A stretch of 64,000 nt of DNA from Frigoribacterium faeni (lineage in GTDB: Bacteria; Actinomycetota; Actinomycetes; Actinomycetales; Microbacteriaceae). Below are positions 49,942 to 58,286 of the stretch, in pieces; position 1 is the stretch's first letter; the number at the start of each line of letters is the position of its first letter. The DNA lies in contig NZ_JAAOYW010000001.1 of assembly GCF_011761235.1 (NCBI RefSeq), positions 1,116,781-1,180,780 on the forward strand, in the 5' to 3' direction. The position numbers and the translations under genes were made by a program. The notes beneath the pieces are model-generated. The model was not told where the DNA came from. It saw only the letters and a program-made list of their open reading frames with translations, and did not search any database.

Positions 49942-50622
49942 TTGACTCGCTCTGAGGAGATGCGCATCCGCATCCTCGACACGGCGCACGACCTCCTGAA
50001 CGCCGAAGGTCGCGACGCTGTGACCACGCGCGCGTTGACGTCGGCCCTCCACATCCAGGCGCCCACGATCTACCGGATCTTCGGCGACAAGCAAGGACTC
50101 CTCGACCAGGTCGCGCTCCACGGTTTCTCCGCACACCTCGCGACCTGGACCGGGTGGACGCCCGGCGCCGATCCCGTCGATTCCCTCCGTCAAGGGTGGG
50201 ACATGCACATCGACTGGGGGCTGCTCCACCCGCAGGTGTACTCGATCGCCTACGGCCAGCCACGCACGGGCACCTCGTCCCCGGCCGCCGACGCGATCGA
50301 CGCGATCCTCAGGACCCAGATCGAGGTCGCCGCGAAGGACGGCCTGCTGACGGTCCCCGTCTCCGACGCCGTCAGCATGATGCGCGCGACCGGGGTGGGA
50401 GTGGTGTTCACGCTCCTCGCGATGCCTGACGACTCCCGCGACATGACGTTGTCCACGCGAGCTCGCGAAGCGACGATGGCCGCGATCTTCACCGAGCCGG
50501 TCGATCGCGGGGACCGGGACGGCGCCGCGATGCAGCTCAGGCACCAGCTCGAGGACACCACCGCGCTCACGCAGAACGAACGCGCGCTCTTCGGCGACTG
50601 GCTCGACCGCCTCGCGAAGTGA
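49942..50622 (+). CDS. TetR-family transcriptional regulator
   Basis: The 226-residue protein has a TetR helix-turn-helix (AHDLLNAEGRDAVTTRALTSALHIQAPTIYRIFGDK, in parts) and helical C-terminal domain. I place the start at TTG 49942 because AAAGG lies 6 nt upstream and the DNA-binding domain begins soon after; an ATG at 49885 has no ribosome site and falls in the hairpin. It is probably the repressor of the amidase gene. Confidence 0.87.
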   Translation: MTRSEEMRIRILDTAHDLLNAEGRDAVTTRALTSALHIQAPTIYRIFGDKQGLLDQVALHGFSAHLATWTGWTPGADPVDSLRQGWDMHIDWGLLHPQVYSIAYGQPRTGTSSPAADAIDAILRTQIEVAAKDGLLTVPVSDAVSMMRATGVGVVFTLLAMPDDSRDMTLSTRAREATMAAIFTEPVDRGDRDGAAMQLRHQLEDTTALTQNERALFGDWLDRLAK

Positions 50623-50712
50623 GCAGCTAGCGAGAGACGGCTCCCCTGGGCGTCGGCGGCCGAGCCCCCACCCGACGACGGACGAGCCAGCGTGGTCGCC
50701 GTCGTCGATCAG

Positions 50713-51261
50713 CTACCGGGTCGAGGGCAAGCCGACCCGATCGCGGGATCCTGAGGGGCGTCGGCCACGTCGCGCCGGCGACCCGAAGCTGTGCTCCGTG
50801 GCCGCAGCCACGAGGCCGCCGACGATGGCGGCACCGATGGTGTAGACGGCCTCGCCAGGTGTCGTCGCGAGTGTCGACAGCGCGTGTGCGGGCATCCACG
50901 CCAGGCCACCCGAGACGACGCTCCCCACGGCGCCGACCGCCAGTACGCGTGTCGGGTGTCTCGCACGCCGCACGAGGTGATGGGTCGAGAGCGCGACTGC
51001 CGCGGTGAGCGTGCCGATCAGGAAACCGAACACCAGACCGCGGACCCCGAAGTCGACCACGAAGATGAGCCACAGGAAAGCCGCCGTCGACCCCGAACCG
51101 AGACTGAGGCTGCCGTGCCAGGCGAGCAGGAGGTAGCCCACGTCGATCCCGATGTAGAGCGGAACGCCCAGCAGCCCGCCGGCGACCATTCCTCTGAGGA
51201 TGAAGTAGCTCGCTGCCGACCGGGGCCGGCGAGCGCCGTCGGCCTGAGGACCAGCGTCCAT
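50713..51261 (-). CDS. Membrane protein of unknown function
   Basis: The 182-residue protein has four or five hydrophobic segments (about residues 20-45, 58-85, 103-125, 135-155) and a basic Arg/Ser-rich tail. ATG at 51261 follows AGGAG with 5-nt spacing. No motif recognised; it resembles no family that I can name. Confidence 0.75.
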   Translation of the reverse strand: MDAGPQADGARRPRSAASYFILRGMVAGGLLGVPLYIGIDVGYLLLAWHGSLSLGSGSTAAFLWLIFVVDFGVRGLVFGFLIGTLTAAVALSTHHLVRRARHPTRVLAVGAVGSVVSGGLAWMPAHALSTLATTPGEAVYTIGAAIVGGLVAAATEHSFGSPARRGRRPSGSRDRVGLPSTR

Positions 51262-51371
51262 CAGCACTCCTCGCCCTCCGCTCGCGGCGACGCCATCACG
51301 CCGGGCGCCTCGTCGAACAGCACGATAGACGGTCGAGGGGACGATGCCCAGACCCCTGTCCGGGACGTGGC

Positions 51372-51617
51372 CTACAGGCCGGTGGCCTCCCGAGAGGGCA
51401 GTCGGGAGCCGACCTCGACGGAGGATCGCCCGACGGGTGACCCTCGATCGAGGAGGCGTTCGCTGAGGGCCCAGAGTCGGCGGGGGTCATCAGGGTCGAG
51501 CATCGCCGAGTTGGCCTCTGCGGGGATGCTGTCGGCGGTCACCAGGCGCACCTCGTCGTCGATGGGCGCGACGTCGCGGTAGCGCTCGGCTTGGGGCATC
51601 GCCACGATGATCCACAT
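51372..51617 (-). pseudogene. Possible C-terminal remnant of an SDR
   Basis: An 81-codon frame has the segment LDPDDPRRLWALSERLLD, which resembles the C-terminal LWxxSExL helix of retinol-dehydrogenase-like SDRs. No Rossmann domain precedes it. I read it as a decayed fragment; alternatively a short orphan gene. Evidence is limited. Confidence 0.35.
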
Positions 51618-51620
51618 CGT

Positions 51621-52013
51621 TTACCGAGTCCGCAGGCCTAAGCGCTCTGCGTGAGGTTCTCGCATGTTCTCGAGACGAGTGACCACCCCAGTAGCAACGC
51701 GATGTCGACCGTCCAGGAGTGTGACCTGACCGCCTGTAGCGACGTGCAGCGGGGCGTCTACACCCGAGACGAAAAAGAGATCGACGGCACCTGAAGCCCC
51801 CTGCCCGGACGCCCAGACACAGCGTGCGGACCCGAGCAGAACACCTTCAGGCGTAGCTTTTCCAGATTGAAAGTCGGGGGGACCTGAGCCAAACCAGACC
51901 ATGGGTCTGTAGGTGATGTCTGCTGGGACGGGGTCGCGTCCCCCTTCGGATCGCGGCAGCCATCGGATGTCGGCCCGGACGCGAAAGGCCGGCAAGTCTG
52001 TCCGTGGTCGCAT
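51621..52013 (-). CDS. Stand-alone EF-Tu domain III-like protein
   Basis: The 130-residue product is a small beta-barrel resembling the C-terminal domain of EF-Tu: ADIRWLPRSEGGRDPVPADI, TYRPMVWFG, then VDLFFVSGVDAPLHVATGGQVTLLDGRHRVATGVV (in parts). Such orphan barrels are found in actinobacteria, function unknown. TAGATT lies 6 nt before the ATG (52020-52025), a leaderless promoter. Confidence 0.65.
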   Translation of the reverse strand: MRPRTDLPAFRVRADIRWLPRSEGGRDPVPADITYRPMVWFGSGPPDFQSGKATPEGVLLGSARCVWASGQGASGAVDLFFVSGVDAPLHVATGGQVTLLDGRHRVATGVVTRLENMREPHAERLGLRTR

Positions 52014-52025
52014 GAGCCGAATCTA

Positions 52026-52333
52026 GGCCAAGAGTGTCACCAAGATGGAGCGGATCGACGCGGAGCTCGCAGTCGCGAGAAGCAATCTGGACTATCTCCT
52101 CTGCGGACACGGAGTCATGCCAGGGTGAAGCGTCCCGTCCCGGGTCGGCGGTTCACGGCCGTCGGCCTCCCAACACTGTGGCCACGTTTCGTCGTCATGG
52201 AGGTTCGCAATGCGGACCGCTGACCGATCCCCCACCGGGCATCCCCCGCCGACGGGCCCACCTTCCCGCCGAGCAAGTCCGGCAGGCCCCTCGGCGCCCT
52301 TACATCTCACTTGCAGCGGAGAAGGAGTCTCGG
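52026..52333. other. 308-bp region without a convincing gene
   Basis: The only coherent signal is a 27-codon frame from the ATG at 52045 (starts MERIDAELAVARSNLDYLL) on the plus strand, which looks like the tail of a helical regulator but has no upstream part in frame. It may be a remnant. Otherwise I see nothing. Confidence 0.35.
52045..52128 (+). other. 27-codon frame, possible gene remnant
   Basis: ATG 52045 to TGA 52126-52128 encodes an acidic-helical peptide (MERIDAELAVARSNLDYLL...). There is no ribosome site and no upstream continuation in frame (TAG at 52024). It may be a leftover of a longer gene. Confidence 0.25.
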
Positions 52334-53077
52334 TCAGACTGCGATGCGACCGCCGTCGACGGGCAGGACAGCGCCGTGCACGAACGAGGCCGCGTCCGTG
52401 GCGAGGAACACGATCGCCTCGGCGACCTCGGCTGCCGTGCCGGGGCGTCCGGCCGGGCCGGCCGCTGCAAGCTGGTCGAGGGCCTCACCCATCGCGGCCG
52501 TCCCCTCGGTGCGGGTCGGACCAGGGCTCACTGCGTTCACGCGCACCCCCGACGGACCGAACTCCGCAGCCCACGACTTCGTCAAGAGCACCAGAGCGGC
52601 CTTGCTGGCCCCGTAGATGCCCATGCCAGCCGCCCCGAACTCCGCGACCATCGTCGTCACGTTCACCACGGCCCCCTCACCTCGCTCTGCCATCGCCGGA
52701 GCGAGGGCGGCGACGAGGAAATAGGGCGCCTTCACGTTGATGCCGACGACGTCGTCGAAGCCCTGCTCGGTCGTCTCGGCAGTCGGTCCGAACGGGAAGA
52801 TGCCGGCGCTGTTGACGAGCACGTCCACGCGGCCCCCGCCGAGCTCCGTCGCGCGGGCTGCGAGCTCACGAGCCCCAGCCTCGTCACGCAGGTCGGCGGC
52901 GACGAAGTCCGCGCTCCCCCCGGCTTCGCGGATGCCCTGCACGACAGCGTCTCCGCGCTCGGCGTCCCGTCCGGAGACGACGACATGGTGGCCTCGCGCT
53001 GCGAGCTGCTCAGCCGTGGCCCGGCCGATCCCGCTGGTGGCTCCGGTGACGAGGGCGATCTTCTGGTCAGTGGTCAT
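52334..53077 (-). CDS. Classical SDR oxidoreductase
   Basis: The 247-residue protein is a classical SDR: TGATSGIG, VVSGRD (NADP-type Arg), NSAG, catalytic IYGASKAALV (YxxxK) and VSPGPTRTEG. AAGGA precedes the ATG. It is divergent from the TetR gene at 53155, with two similar palindromes between; the TetR protein is the likely repressor. The substrate is not predictable. Confidence 0.94.
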   Translation of the reverse strand: MTTDQKIALVTGATSGIGRATAEQLAARGHHVVVSGRDAERGDAVVQGIREAGGSADFVAADLRDEAGARELAARATELGGGRVDVLVNSAGIFPFGPTAETTEQGFDDVVGINVKAPYFLVAALAPAMAERGEGAVVNVTTMVAEFGAAGMGIYGASKAALVLLTKSWAAEFGPSGVRVNAVSPGPTRTEGTAAMGEALDQLAAAGPAGRPGTAAEVAEAIVFLATDAASFVHGAVLPVDGGRIAV

Positions 53078-53091
53078 GACGACATCCTTAT

Positions 53092-53142
53092 CTGAACAGT
53101 TCTGTTCGGGTTTGTGTCGTTGACTGTACAGAGCTGTTCAGT
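53092..53142. promoter_or_regulatory. Two TetR operator sites
   Basis: Site 1, 53093-53108: TGAACAG-TT-CTGTTCG. Site 2, 53123-53142: ACTGTACAG-AG-CTGTTCAGT (one mismatch). Both have the consensus CTGAACAG-NN-CTGTTCAG, spaced about 32 bp centre to centre, between the SDR and TetR start codons. Confidence 0.78.
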
Positions 53143-53154
53143 AAGAATGCAAGT

Positions 53155-53754
53155 GTGACCACAGCACCTGCTCCCCAGACCCGCAAACGACCCGCGAGGC
53201 AGCGGGCCGTCGCGTCGGCGGATCGCCTCTTCTACGAGAGGGGCGTCCACGCGGTCGGAGTCGACCAGATCACGGAGGACGCCGGCATCTCGAAGGCGTC
53301 TTTGTACACGCACTTCCGCACCAAGGACGACCTCGTCGTGAACTACCTCGTCGGGCGGAGCGACGCCTGGCAGGAGCACGTCGAGGCCGAGTTGCCGAAG
53401 CGCGCCACCACACCGGGCGACAGGGCTGTCGCCGTCTTCGACCTCCTCGGGGAGTGGTTCGACGAGCCCGGCTACCGCGGATGCCCGTTCATCAACGTCG
53501 AGGCCGAGTTCGGCCACGACCACCCCTCGCACGATGTGACCCTCGCGCACCGCACCTGGGTGCGCGAGCTCTTCACCTCACTTCTCCGTGAGGCCGACGT
53601 CGACGAACCAGAACTCGGCGCACTCGAGCTGTGCCTGCTGTACGACGGAGCGATGGCTTGTGCGCAAGCCGATCCCAGCCGCCCCTGGGCACAAGCCGCC
53701 GGCCGAACAGCTCGACGCATCGTTGCCCGGCCAGGAACACCGGCCAGCAAGTAG
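53155..53754 (+). CDS. TetR-family transcriptional regulator
   Basis: The 199-residue protein has an N-terminal helix-turn-helix: ADRLFYERGVHAVGVDQITE, GISKASLYTHFRTKDDLVV, and a ligand domain with Cys (GYRGCPFINVEAEF), a segment seen in the AcrR/YcdC-like TetR subfamily with TetR_C_33-type domains. GTG start. Likely autoregulated through the adjacent operator pair. Confidence 0.93.
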   Translation: MTTAPAPQTRKRPARQRAVASADRLFYERGVHAVGVDQITEDAGISKASLYTHFRTKDDLVVNYLVGRSDAWQEHVEAELPKRATTPGDRAVAVFDLLGEWFDEPGYRGCPFINVEAEFGHDHPSHDVTLAHRTWVRELFTSLLREADVDEPELGALELCLLYDGAMACAQADPSRPWAQAAGRTARRIVARPGTPASK

Positions 53755-54062
53755 CCGAAGCCACGATCAGAGAGCCGTGCGCTCGCGTTCCCGCTAGGGC
53801 GTCGACTACTGGACCCACCCCCGACTTAGCGCGTGATGGTGGCGAATGCTTCGTTGAGGAGCTGCCCAACGGGTGTTGCGCCGTCGCGGCGCGACAGCGC
53901 CGCGTGGACGAAGGCCTGGTCGCTTCGTCGTGTGACCCAGCCAAGGGTGTCCGACAGAGGATCGGTCACCGAACGACGACGGAGGCTAGCCACTCCCCCG
54001 CAGCTACGGGCCGCCGGCTGTCTCGATAAGTCATTCCGAAAGTGATCTCGGCGACCAATGGG
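53755..54062. other. 308-bp region with a possible regulator remnant
   Basis: On the minus strand, a frame ending at 53826-53828 (TAA) reads LGWVTRRSDQAFVHAALSRR and GQLLNEAFATITR, which resembles the C-terminus of a LysR-type regulator. No N-terminal part is present upstream before the stop near 54050. I treat it as decayed coding DNA; the match is by eye. Confidence 0.3.
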
Positions 54063-54965
54063 CTACTGAGGCACGTCCCGCGCGCCGGACGTCGCCAGGA
54101 ACGTGGCCATCCGATCCAGTGCGTCGCTGATGACCGGTCGGTCGCGCCCGGCGATGAAGTCGTGGTCAGCGCCGGGGTACTCGTTGTACTCGACGCGCGT
54201 ACCCGCGGCTCGGAGCGTGGCGGCGAGTGCTGCGCCTTCCGGGGCGAGGGTGTCGTTCGAGCCGGTGAGGATCAGCGTCGGCGGCAGCACCCTGGCCAGG
54301 GTGTCATCGAACAGGGGCGACGCCAGGGGCTCGCGACGACGAGCGACGTCCGGGAAGTACGCCCACCCGACGAAGCGCTGCACGAACGGACTGATCGCTG
54401 GGCGCCGAATGCTCGAGGTCCGATCCGTTCGAGTGACGTCGATGACGGGGACGACGAGGGCGAGGGCTTGAGGGCCGGGTAGGCCGGCCCTGCGCAGTTG
54501 CTGACACACGTTGATCGCCAGCTTCGCTCCCGCGCTGACCCCGGACAGCGCGAGGGCAGCACCGTCCCAGTTCTGGTCGTCCGCGTTCTGTACCCACCGG
54601 GCGACGTCGAGCATCTGCTCCTCCGCAACCGGGTACTGCACCCGGGGTGCTGTGTCGTAGTCGGGCAAAACGACCGTCAGGCCGGACTCCACGGCGAGGT
54701 GACGGGCGATGTGGAGATCCTGCTCCGGGTAGCGGTTCACGAACCCGCCGCCGTGCATGTGCATCACCACTGGTGCACTCGACGCTCTGGGCCCCGGGCG
54801 TTGCACGAGGACTCGCACCGTGCCATGCCGTGTGGGAACGTACTCCGTCGTCGGATTCGGAAGGCGCTCGACGCCGGTGGTCAGACCGGTAGGCGCCTTG
54901 GCCTTGATGCGGGAACCGAGCTGCGCGAGTGACCAGAACAGCGGCTGGAAGGTGCGAACGACCAC
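54063..54965 (-). CDS. Alpha/beta hydrolase, hormone-sensitive-lipase family
   Basis: The 300-residue esterase has HMHGGGFVNRYP (oxyanion), PDYDTAPRVQYP, nucleophile GVSAGAK, acid in TGSNDTLAPEG and base in PGADHDFIAG. It resembles HSL-type carboxylesterases. The N-terminal 30 residues are hydrophobic/basic (FQPLFWSLAQLGSRIKAK) without a clear signal peptide. It is a single gene without an obvious regulator. Confidence 0.92.
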   Translation of the reverse strand: MVVRTFQPLFWSLAQLGSRIKAKAPTGLTTGVERLPNPTTEYVPTRHGTVRVLVQRPGPRASSAPVVMHMHGGGFVNRYPEQDLHIARHLAVESGLTVVLPDYDTAPRVQYPVAEEQMLDVARWVQNADDQNWDGAALALSGVSAGAKLAINVCQQLRRAGLPGPQALALVVPVIDVTRTDRTSSIRRPAISPFVQRFVGWAYFPDVARRREPLASPLFDDTLARVLPPTLILTGSNDTLAPEGAALAATLRAAGTRVEYNEYPGADHDFIAGRDRPVISDALDRMATFLATSGARDVPQ

Positions 54966-55213
54966 GCCTCACCGTAGCGATCAACCGTGAACACCAGCCT
55001 GCGACCTCGTCGCAAACACCGGCAGGTCACCGCGCTCGGATCGCACCGGCGACAAAGGGGAACAGGTCAATCAAGACGTCTCGACAGCACGACGACGACG
55101 GACCGACTGCGCCGACCGACGACTCCTGCGCGACTGCACGCCTCAGGATGCCTCGGTAGGTCAGTCCAAGACGCATCTCGGTGAGGGACGCCCTTCCGGG
55201 CCTTGCCTCGACG

Positions 55214-55810
55214 TCAGCGATCATCTCCCGTGAGGACGTCGACGGAGATACTGGCAATCGCTGCGTCGGCGATACGGTTCCGGGTGGCCGGGTCGACCCC
55301 GGCTTTCGCGAGTGCTTCCAGACCACGGTGCGTCGTCAGGATGAGGCCACCCAGGGCCACCGCGTCCGCCTCCAGATCGACGAGTCCGGCGCGCTGCGCC
55401 TGTTCCACGAGCTGCCGGCAGCTGTCGAGCAGGGTGTCGTACGCGGCTCGAGAACGAGCGGCGATGTCTTCATCCTCGGAGGCGAGTTCAGCGGTCCCCT
55501 TCGCAAGGAGGCAGCCGTGACCACTCGTGATCTCCGGTGAGTGCAACCAGGCCCGCAAACGGAGGAGCGCTTCATCCTCCGGACCGTCGATGCGGGCGGC
55601 GGCCATCGCGTCAGACCCTGCGCAGTAGTCGTCGAACACGCGCTGAAACAGGGTGTGCTTGTCGCCGAACGCCCCGTACAAGCTGCCCTTGCTCAAACCG
55701 GTGGCCTGCGACAGGTCATCCACGGAAGTTCCGTGGTAGCCGGTCTCCGTGAACTGCTGACGGGCGGCGTCGAGCACGTCGCTCTCGTCGAACTTCCTCG
55801 GCCTTGCCAT
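55214..55810 (-). CDS. TetR-family transcriptional regulator
   Basis: The 198-residue protein has a TetR helix-turn-helix (AARQQFTETGYHGTSVDDLS, GLSKGSLYGAFGDKHTLFQ) and a ligand domain with Cys (SGHGCLLAKGTAEL), characteristic of the AcrR/NemR-like electrophile-sensing type (TetR_C with GCL). TATGAT lies 6 nt before the ATG (55817-55822). It is divergent from two SDR genes with an operator between; it presumably represses them. Confidence 0.94.
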   Translation of the reverse strand: MARPRKFDESDVLDAARQQFTETGYHGTSVDDLSQATGLSKGSLYGAFGDKHTLFQRVFDDYCAGSDAMAAARIDGPEDEALLRLRAWLHSPEITSGHGCLLAKGTAELASEDEDIAARSRAAYDTLLDSCRQLVEQAQRAGLVDLEADAVALGGLILTTHRGLEALAKAGVDPATRNRIADAAIASISVDVLTGDDR

Positions 55811-55816
55811 GGATCA

Positions 55817-55858
55817 ATCATACACCGTTCTGGACAAACGGTCCAGAACAGGTATTGT
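55817..55858. promoter_or_regulatory. Divergent leaderless promoters around a TetR operator
   Basis: The operator GTTCTGGAC-AAACG-GTCCAGAAC (55827-55849, perfect 9-bp arms) lies between TATGAT on the minus strand (55817-55822, 6 nt from the TetR ATG) and TATTGT on the plus strand (55853-55858, 7 nt from the SDR ATG). Binding would cover both -35 regions. Confidence 0.78.
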
Positions 55859-55865
55859 GGACCGC

Positions 55866-56645
55866 ATGTTCAGAACTAGTACAGCCCCAGACCCTTCCGA
55901 ATTTGCCCGAAAGCGCGTCGTCGTCACCGGCGGCTCCCGCGGCATCGGAGCAGCCATCGTCCAGCGCTTCCTCGACGGCGGCGCGAGCGTCGTGACTACC
56001 GCGCGAACCGCCACCGACGAGAGCCCGGCGGGTGCGACCTTCATCCAGGGTGACGTCAGCAGCAACGACGGCGTCCAGGCTTTCGCCACGGCCGCCCTCG
56101 ACTCCCTCGGCGGTGTCGACGTCATCATCAACAACGCTGGCGCAGCCCGCGCTCACCTCGGCGGAATCGGGTCCATCCCGGACGAGGAATGGATCGATGC
56201 CCTCAACCTCAACTACCTCTCCGCCGTCCGCCTCACCGGCGCTCTCTTGCCCGCCCTCCGCGCTGCCGGCGCCGGCAGCGCGGTCGTCAACATCTCTTCC
56301 GGTGCCGCAGTCACCCCGCAGGGCCCGATGGCGCACTACGGTGCCGCGAAGGCCGCCCTCGCCGCCTACGGCAAGGCGCTCGCCTCCGAACTCGCCCCAG
56401 CCGGCATCCGGGTCACCACCGTCACTCCCGGCAACGTCCTCACCCCGGGCGCCGACGCTCTCCGTCAGACGATCGCCGACGCGATGGGGGTGCCCCTCGA
56501 AGCGACGACCGCGGGCGTTCCCCTCGGCCGCCCCGGCGATCCGCGCGATGTCGCCGAAGCGGTGGCGTACCTGGCCTCCGACCGCGCCCAATGGGTCACC
56601 GGCGCGAACCTCGTCGTCGACGGCGGCGAACTCCCCACCTTCTGA
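55866..56645 (+). CDS. Classical SDR oxidoreductase
   Basis: The 259-residue protein is a classical SDR: VVVTGGSRGIGAAIV, VVTTART (NADP-type), INNAGAARAHLGG, HYGAAKAALAAYG (YxxxK) and VTPGNVLTPG. The ATG at 55866 is leaderless by the TATTGT box 7 nt upstream; a longer reading from 55809 would run through the operator. It is first in an operon with the SDR at 56763. Confidence 0.94.
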   Translation: MFRTSTAPDPSEFARKRVVVTGGSRGIGAAIVQRFLDGGASVVTTARTATDESPAGATFIQGDVSSNDGVQAFATAALDSLGGVDVIINNAGAARAHLGGIGSIPDEEWIDALNLNYLSAVRLTGALLPALRAAGAGSAVVNISSGAAVTPQGPMAHYGAAKAALAAYGKALASELAPAGIRVTTVTPGNVLTPGADALRQTIADAMGVPLEATTAGVPLGRPGDPRDVAEAVAYLASDRAQWVTGANLVVDGGELPTF

Positions 56646-56762
56646 CACGTCCGGACCCTCACCGGTCCGACGACCTCCCGGCCGGAGGTGCAGGGCTCGA
56701 CCCGCACCTCCGGCCTCCCTCCGCACGAGAACTTCGGGGCACCGCCCCGCGAAAGGCATCCG

Positions 56763-57527
56763 ATGAACACCACCTCCACCACCGGCCGCCTCGCCGGTCG
56801 ACGCGCCCTGGTCACCGGTGCATCCCGCGGCATCGGCGCGGCCATCGCCCGAGCCCTCGCTGCCGACGGCGCGTCCATCGTCATCACCTACTGGTCCTCT
56901 GCCGATGCCGCCGACGAGCTCGTCCGGGGCATCCGCAACGCCGGCGGCCAGGCCGAAGCGATCCGCGCAGACGCTGGCGATGCCGCAGACGCCGTCCGCA
57001 GCGTCCAGCGCGCAGTGGAGATCTTGGGCGGCCTCGACATCGTCGTCCCGAACGCTGCCACCGCATGGAACGAAGCCTTCGAAGACGCCAGCGCCGAGCA
57101 CATCGAGAAGACCCTCGACCTCAACCTCCGCGGGCCCGCGTACACCGTCCAGGAAGCGCTCCGACACATCAGCGACGAGGGCCGCATCATCCTGATCAGC
57201 TCGCTCAGCGCGCAGATCAGTCCGTTCCCCGGCCAGACGGTCTACGGAATGAGCAAGGCCGCGCTCACCGCCCTCGGCCGGGGCCTCGCCCGAGACTTGG
57301 GCGCCACCGGCAGCAAGGTCACCGTGAATGTGATCCAGCCCGGCCCGATCGACACCGACGGCAACCCCGCCTCGAGCGACTTCGCACCCGTCATGTCCGC
57401 CCTCACCACCCTCGGCCGGTACGGCACACCCAACGAGGTCGGCAACCTCGTCGCCTGGCTCGCCTCCGAGCAGTCCTCCTACATCACCGGCAGCGTCATC
57501 AACATCGACGGAGGTGTCACCGCCTAG
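56763..57527 (+). CDS. SDR oxidoreductase with altered NNAG motif
   Basis: The 254-residue protein is SDR-like: LVTGASRGIGAAIARAL, YWSSADAADEL, YGMSKAALTALG (YxxxK) and QPGPIDTDGNP. The usual NNAG strand reads VVPNAATAW, so the second Asn of the triad region is displaced. GAAAGG lies 6 nt before the ATG. It is in an operon with the previous gene, 117 bp downstream of it; a hairpin CGGGG/CCCCG (57534-57550) ends the unit. Confidence 0.92.
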   Translation: MNTTSTTGRLAGRRALVTGASRGIGAAIARALAADGASIVITYWSSADAADELVRGIRNAGGQAEAIRADAGDAADAVRSVQRAVEILGGLDIVVPNAATAWNEAFEDASAEHIEKTLDLNLRGPAYTVQEALRHISDEGRIILISSLSAQISPFPGQTVYGMSKAALTALGRGLARDLGATGSKVTVNVIQPGPIDTDGNPASSDFAPVMSALTTLGRYGTPNEVGNLVAWLASEQSSYITGSVINIDGGVTA

Positions 57528-57693
57528 ACAGGACGGGGTTTCACTCCCCGACGGCCAGCCTGATGACCGATCATCTGTTCGGACTCCTGCTCCGGCGGCG
57601 AGGACCCCATACATGCACGGAGGTCGAGCGCCGTGTCCCGGGGGTGCGTGAACGACTCGTCCAGACCGAGCCGGAACGGCTTTTCGTAGCGGT

Positions 57694-58272
57694 TCAGGCG
57701 AGCGATGCCGCGGCGCTGCGCAGACCCTCGAGTGCCGTCAACGCGTGAGGCGCGAGCCCTGCGTCCTCGGACCCGTCGCCGTCCGACCACCGGGCGTAAC
57801 CCTGCTTGAAGGCCAGCACGCCCATCTCGCTCGCGAGGTGCGCCGTCGCCTCGGGGACTCCGCGAGCCTGGAGGGCCGCGGTCATCGCCGCTGCCATGCC
57901 GACGCTCTTGAGCGCGTCCCGCTCCTGCAGCTCGCTGCTTGCCGCGACGGCTGCCTTCAAGCGGGGGCCGAGGGCGCGGTTGCGCGGCCCCATCTCGGCG
58001 GAGGCGCGCTCGAGCCCGACGGCGACGGCCTCGAGAGGGGTCGCGTCGACGGGTGCTTCGGTGATGCCGTCCGCCAAGAGCTTGCTGAGGCTCTCCTGTC
58101 CGGCGACGAGCAGCTCGCGCTTGTCGGGGAAGTGACGGAAGAACGTGCTCTTGGTGACCCCGGCCCGTTCGCTGATCTGGGCCACCGTGGTGTCGTCGTA
58201 GCCGCGCTCGACGAACAGGTCGACGGCCGCGACGACGAGCCGCTCACGCGCTCCCGGTTCCCATCTGGACAT
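57694..58272 (-). CDS. TetR-family transcriptional regulator (paralogue of 374-949)
   Basis: The 192-residue protein aligns with the TetR protein at 374 from the first residues (SRWEPGARERL, TFFRHFPDKRELL) and has the same divergent SDR partner. TAGGAT lies 6 nt before the ATG (58279-58284), leaderless. Two 22-bp operator-like inverted repeats (58287-58342) lie between it and the SDR gene; the first is adjacent to its own -10. Confidence 0.94.
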   Translation of the reverse strand: MSRWEPGARERLVVAAVDLFVERGYDDTTVAQISERAGVTKSTFFRHFPDKRELLVAGQESLSKLLADGITEAPVDATPLEAVAVGLERASAEMGPRNRALGPRLKAAVAASSELQERDALKSVGMAAAMTAALQARGVPEATAHLASEMGVLAFKQGYARWSDGDGSEDAGLAPHALTALEGLRSAAASLA

Positions 58273-58286
58273 GAGGCCATCCTATG

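Noticed and set aside
55027-55224. 65-codon frame starting within the TetR stop region (55214) on the minus strand
   Set aside because: The start overlaps the TetR stop, but the product is low in structure, Ser/Cys-rich at the end and has no recognisable features; codon pattern is weak.
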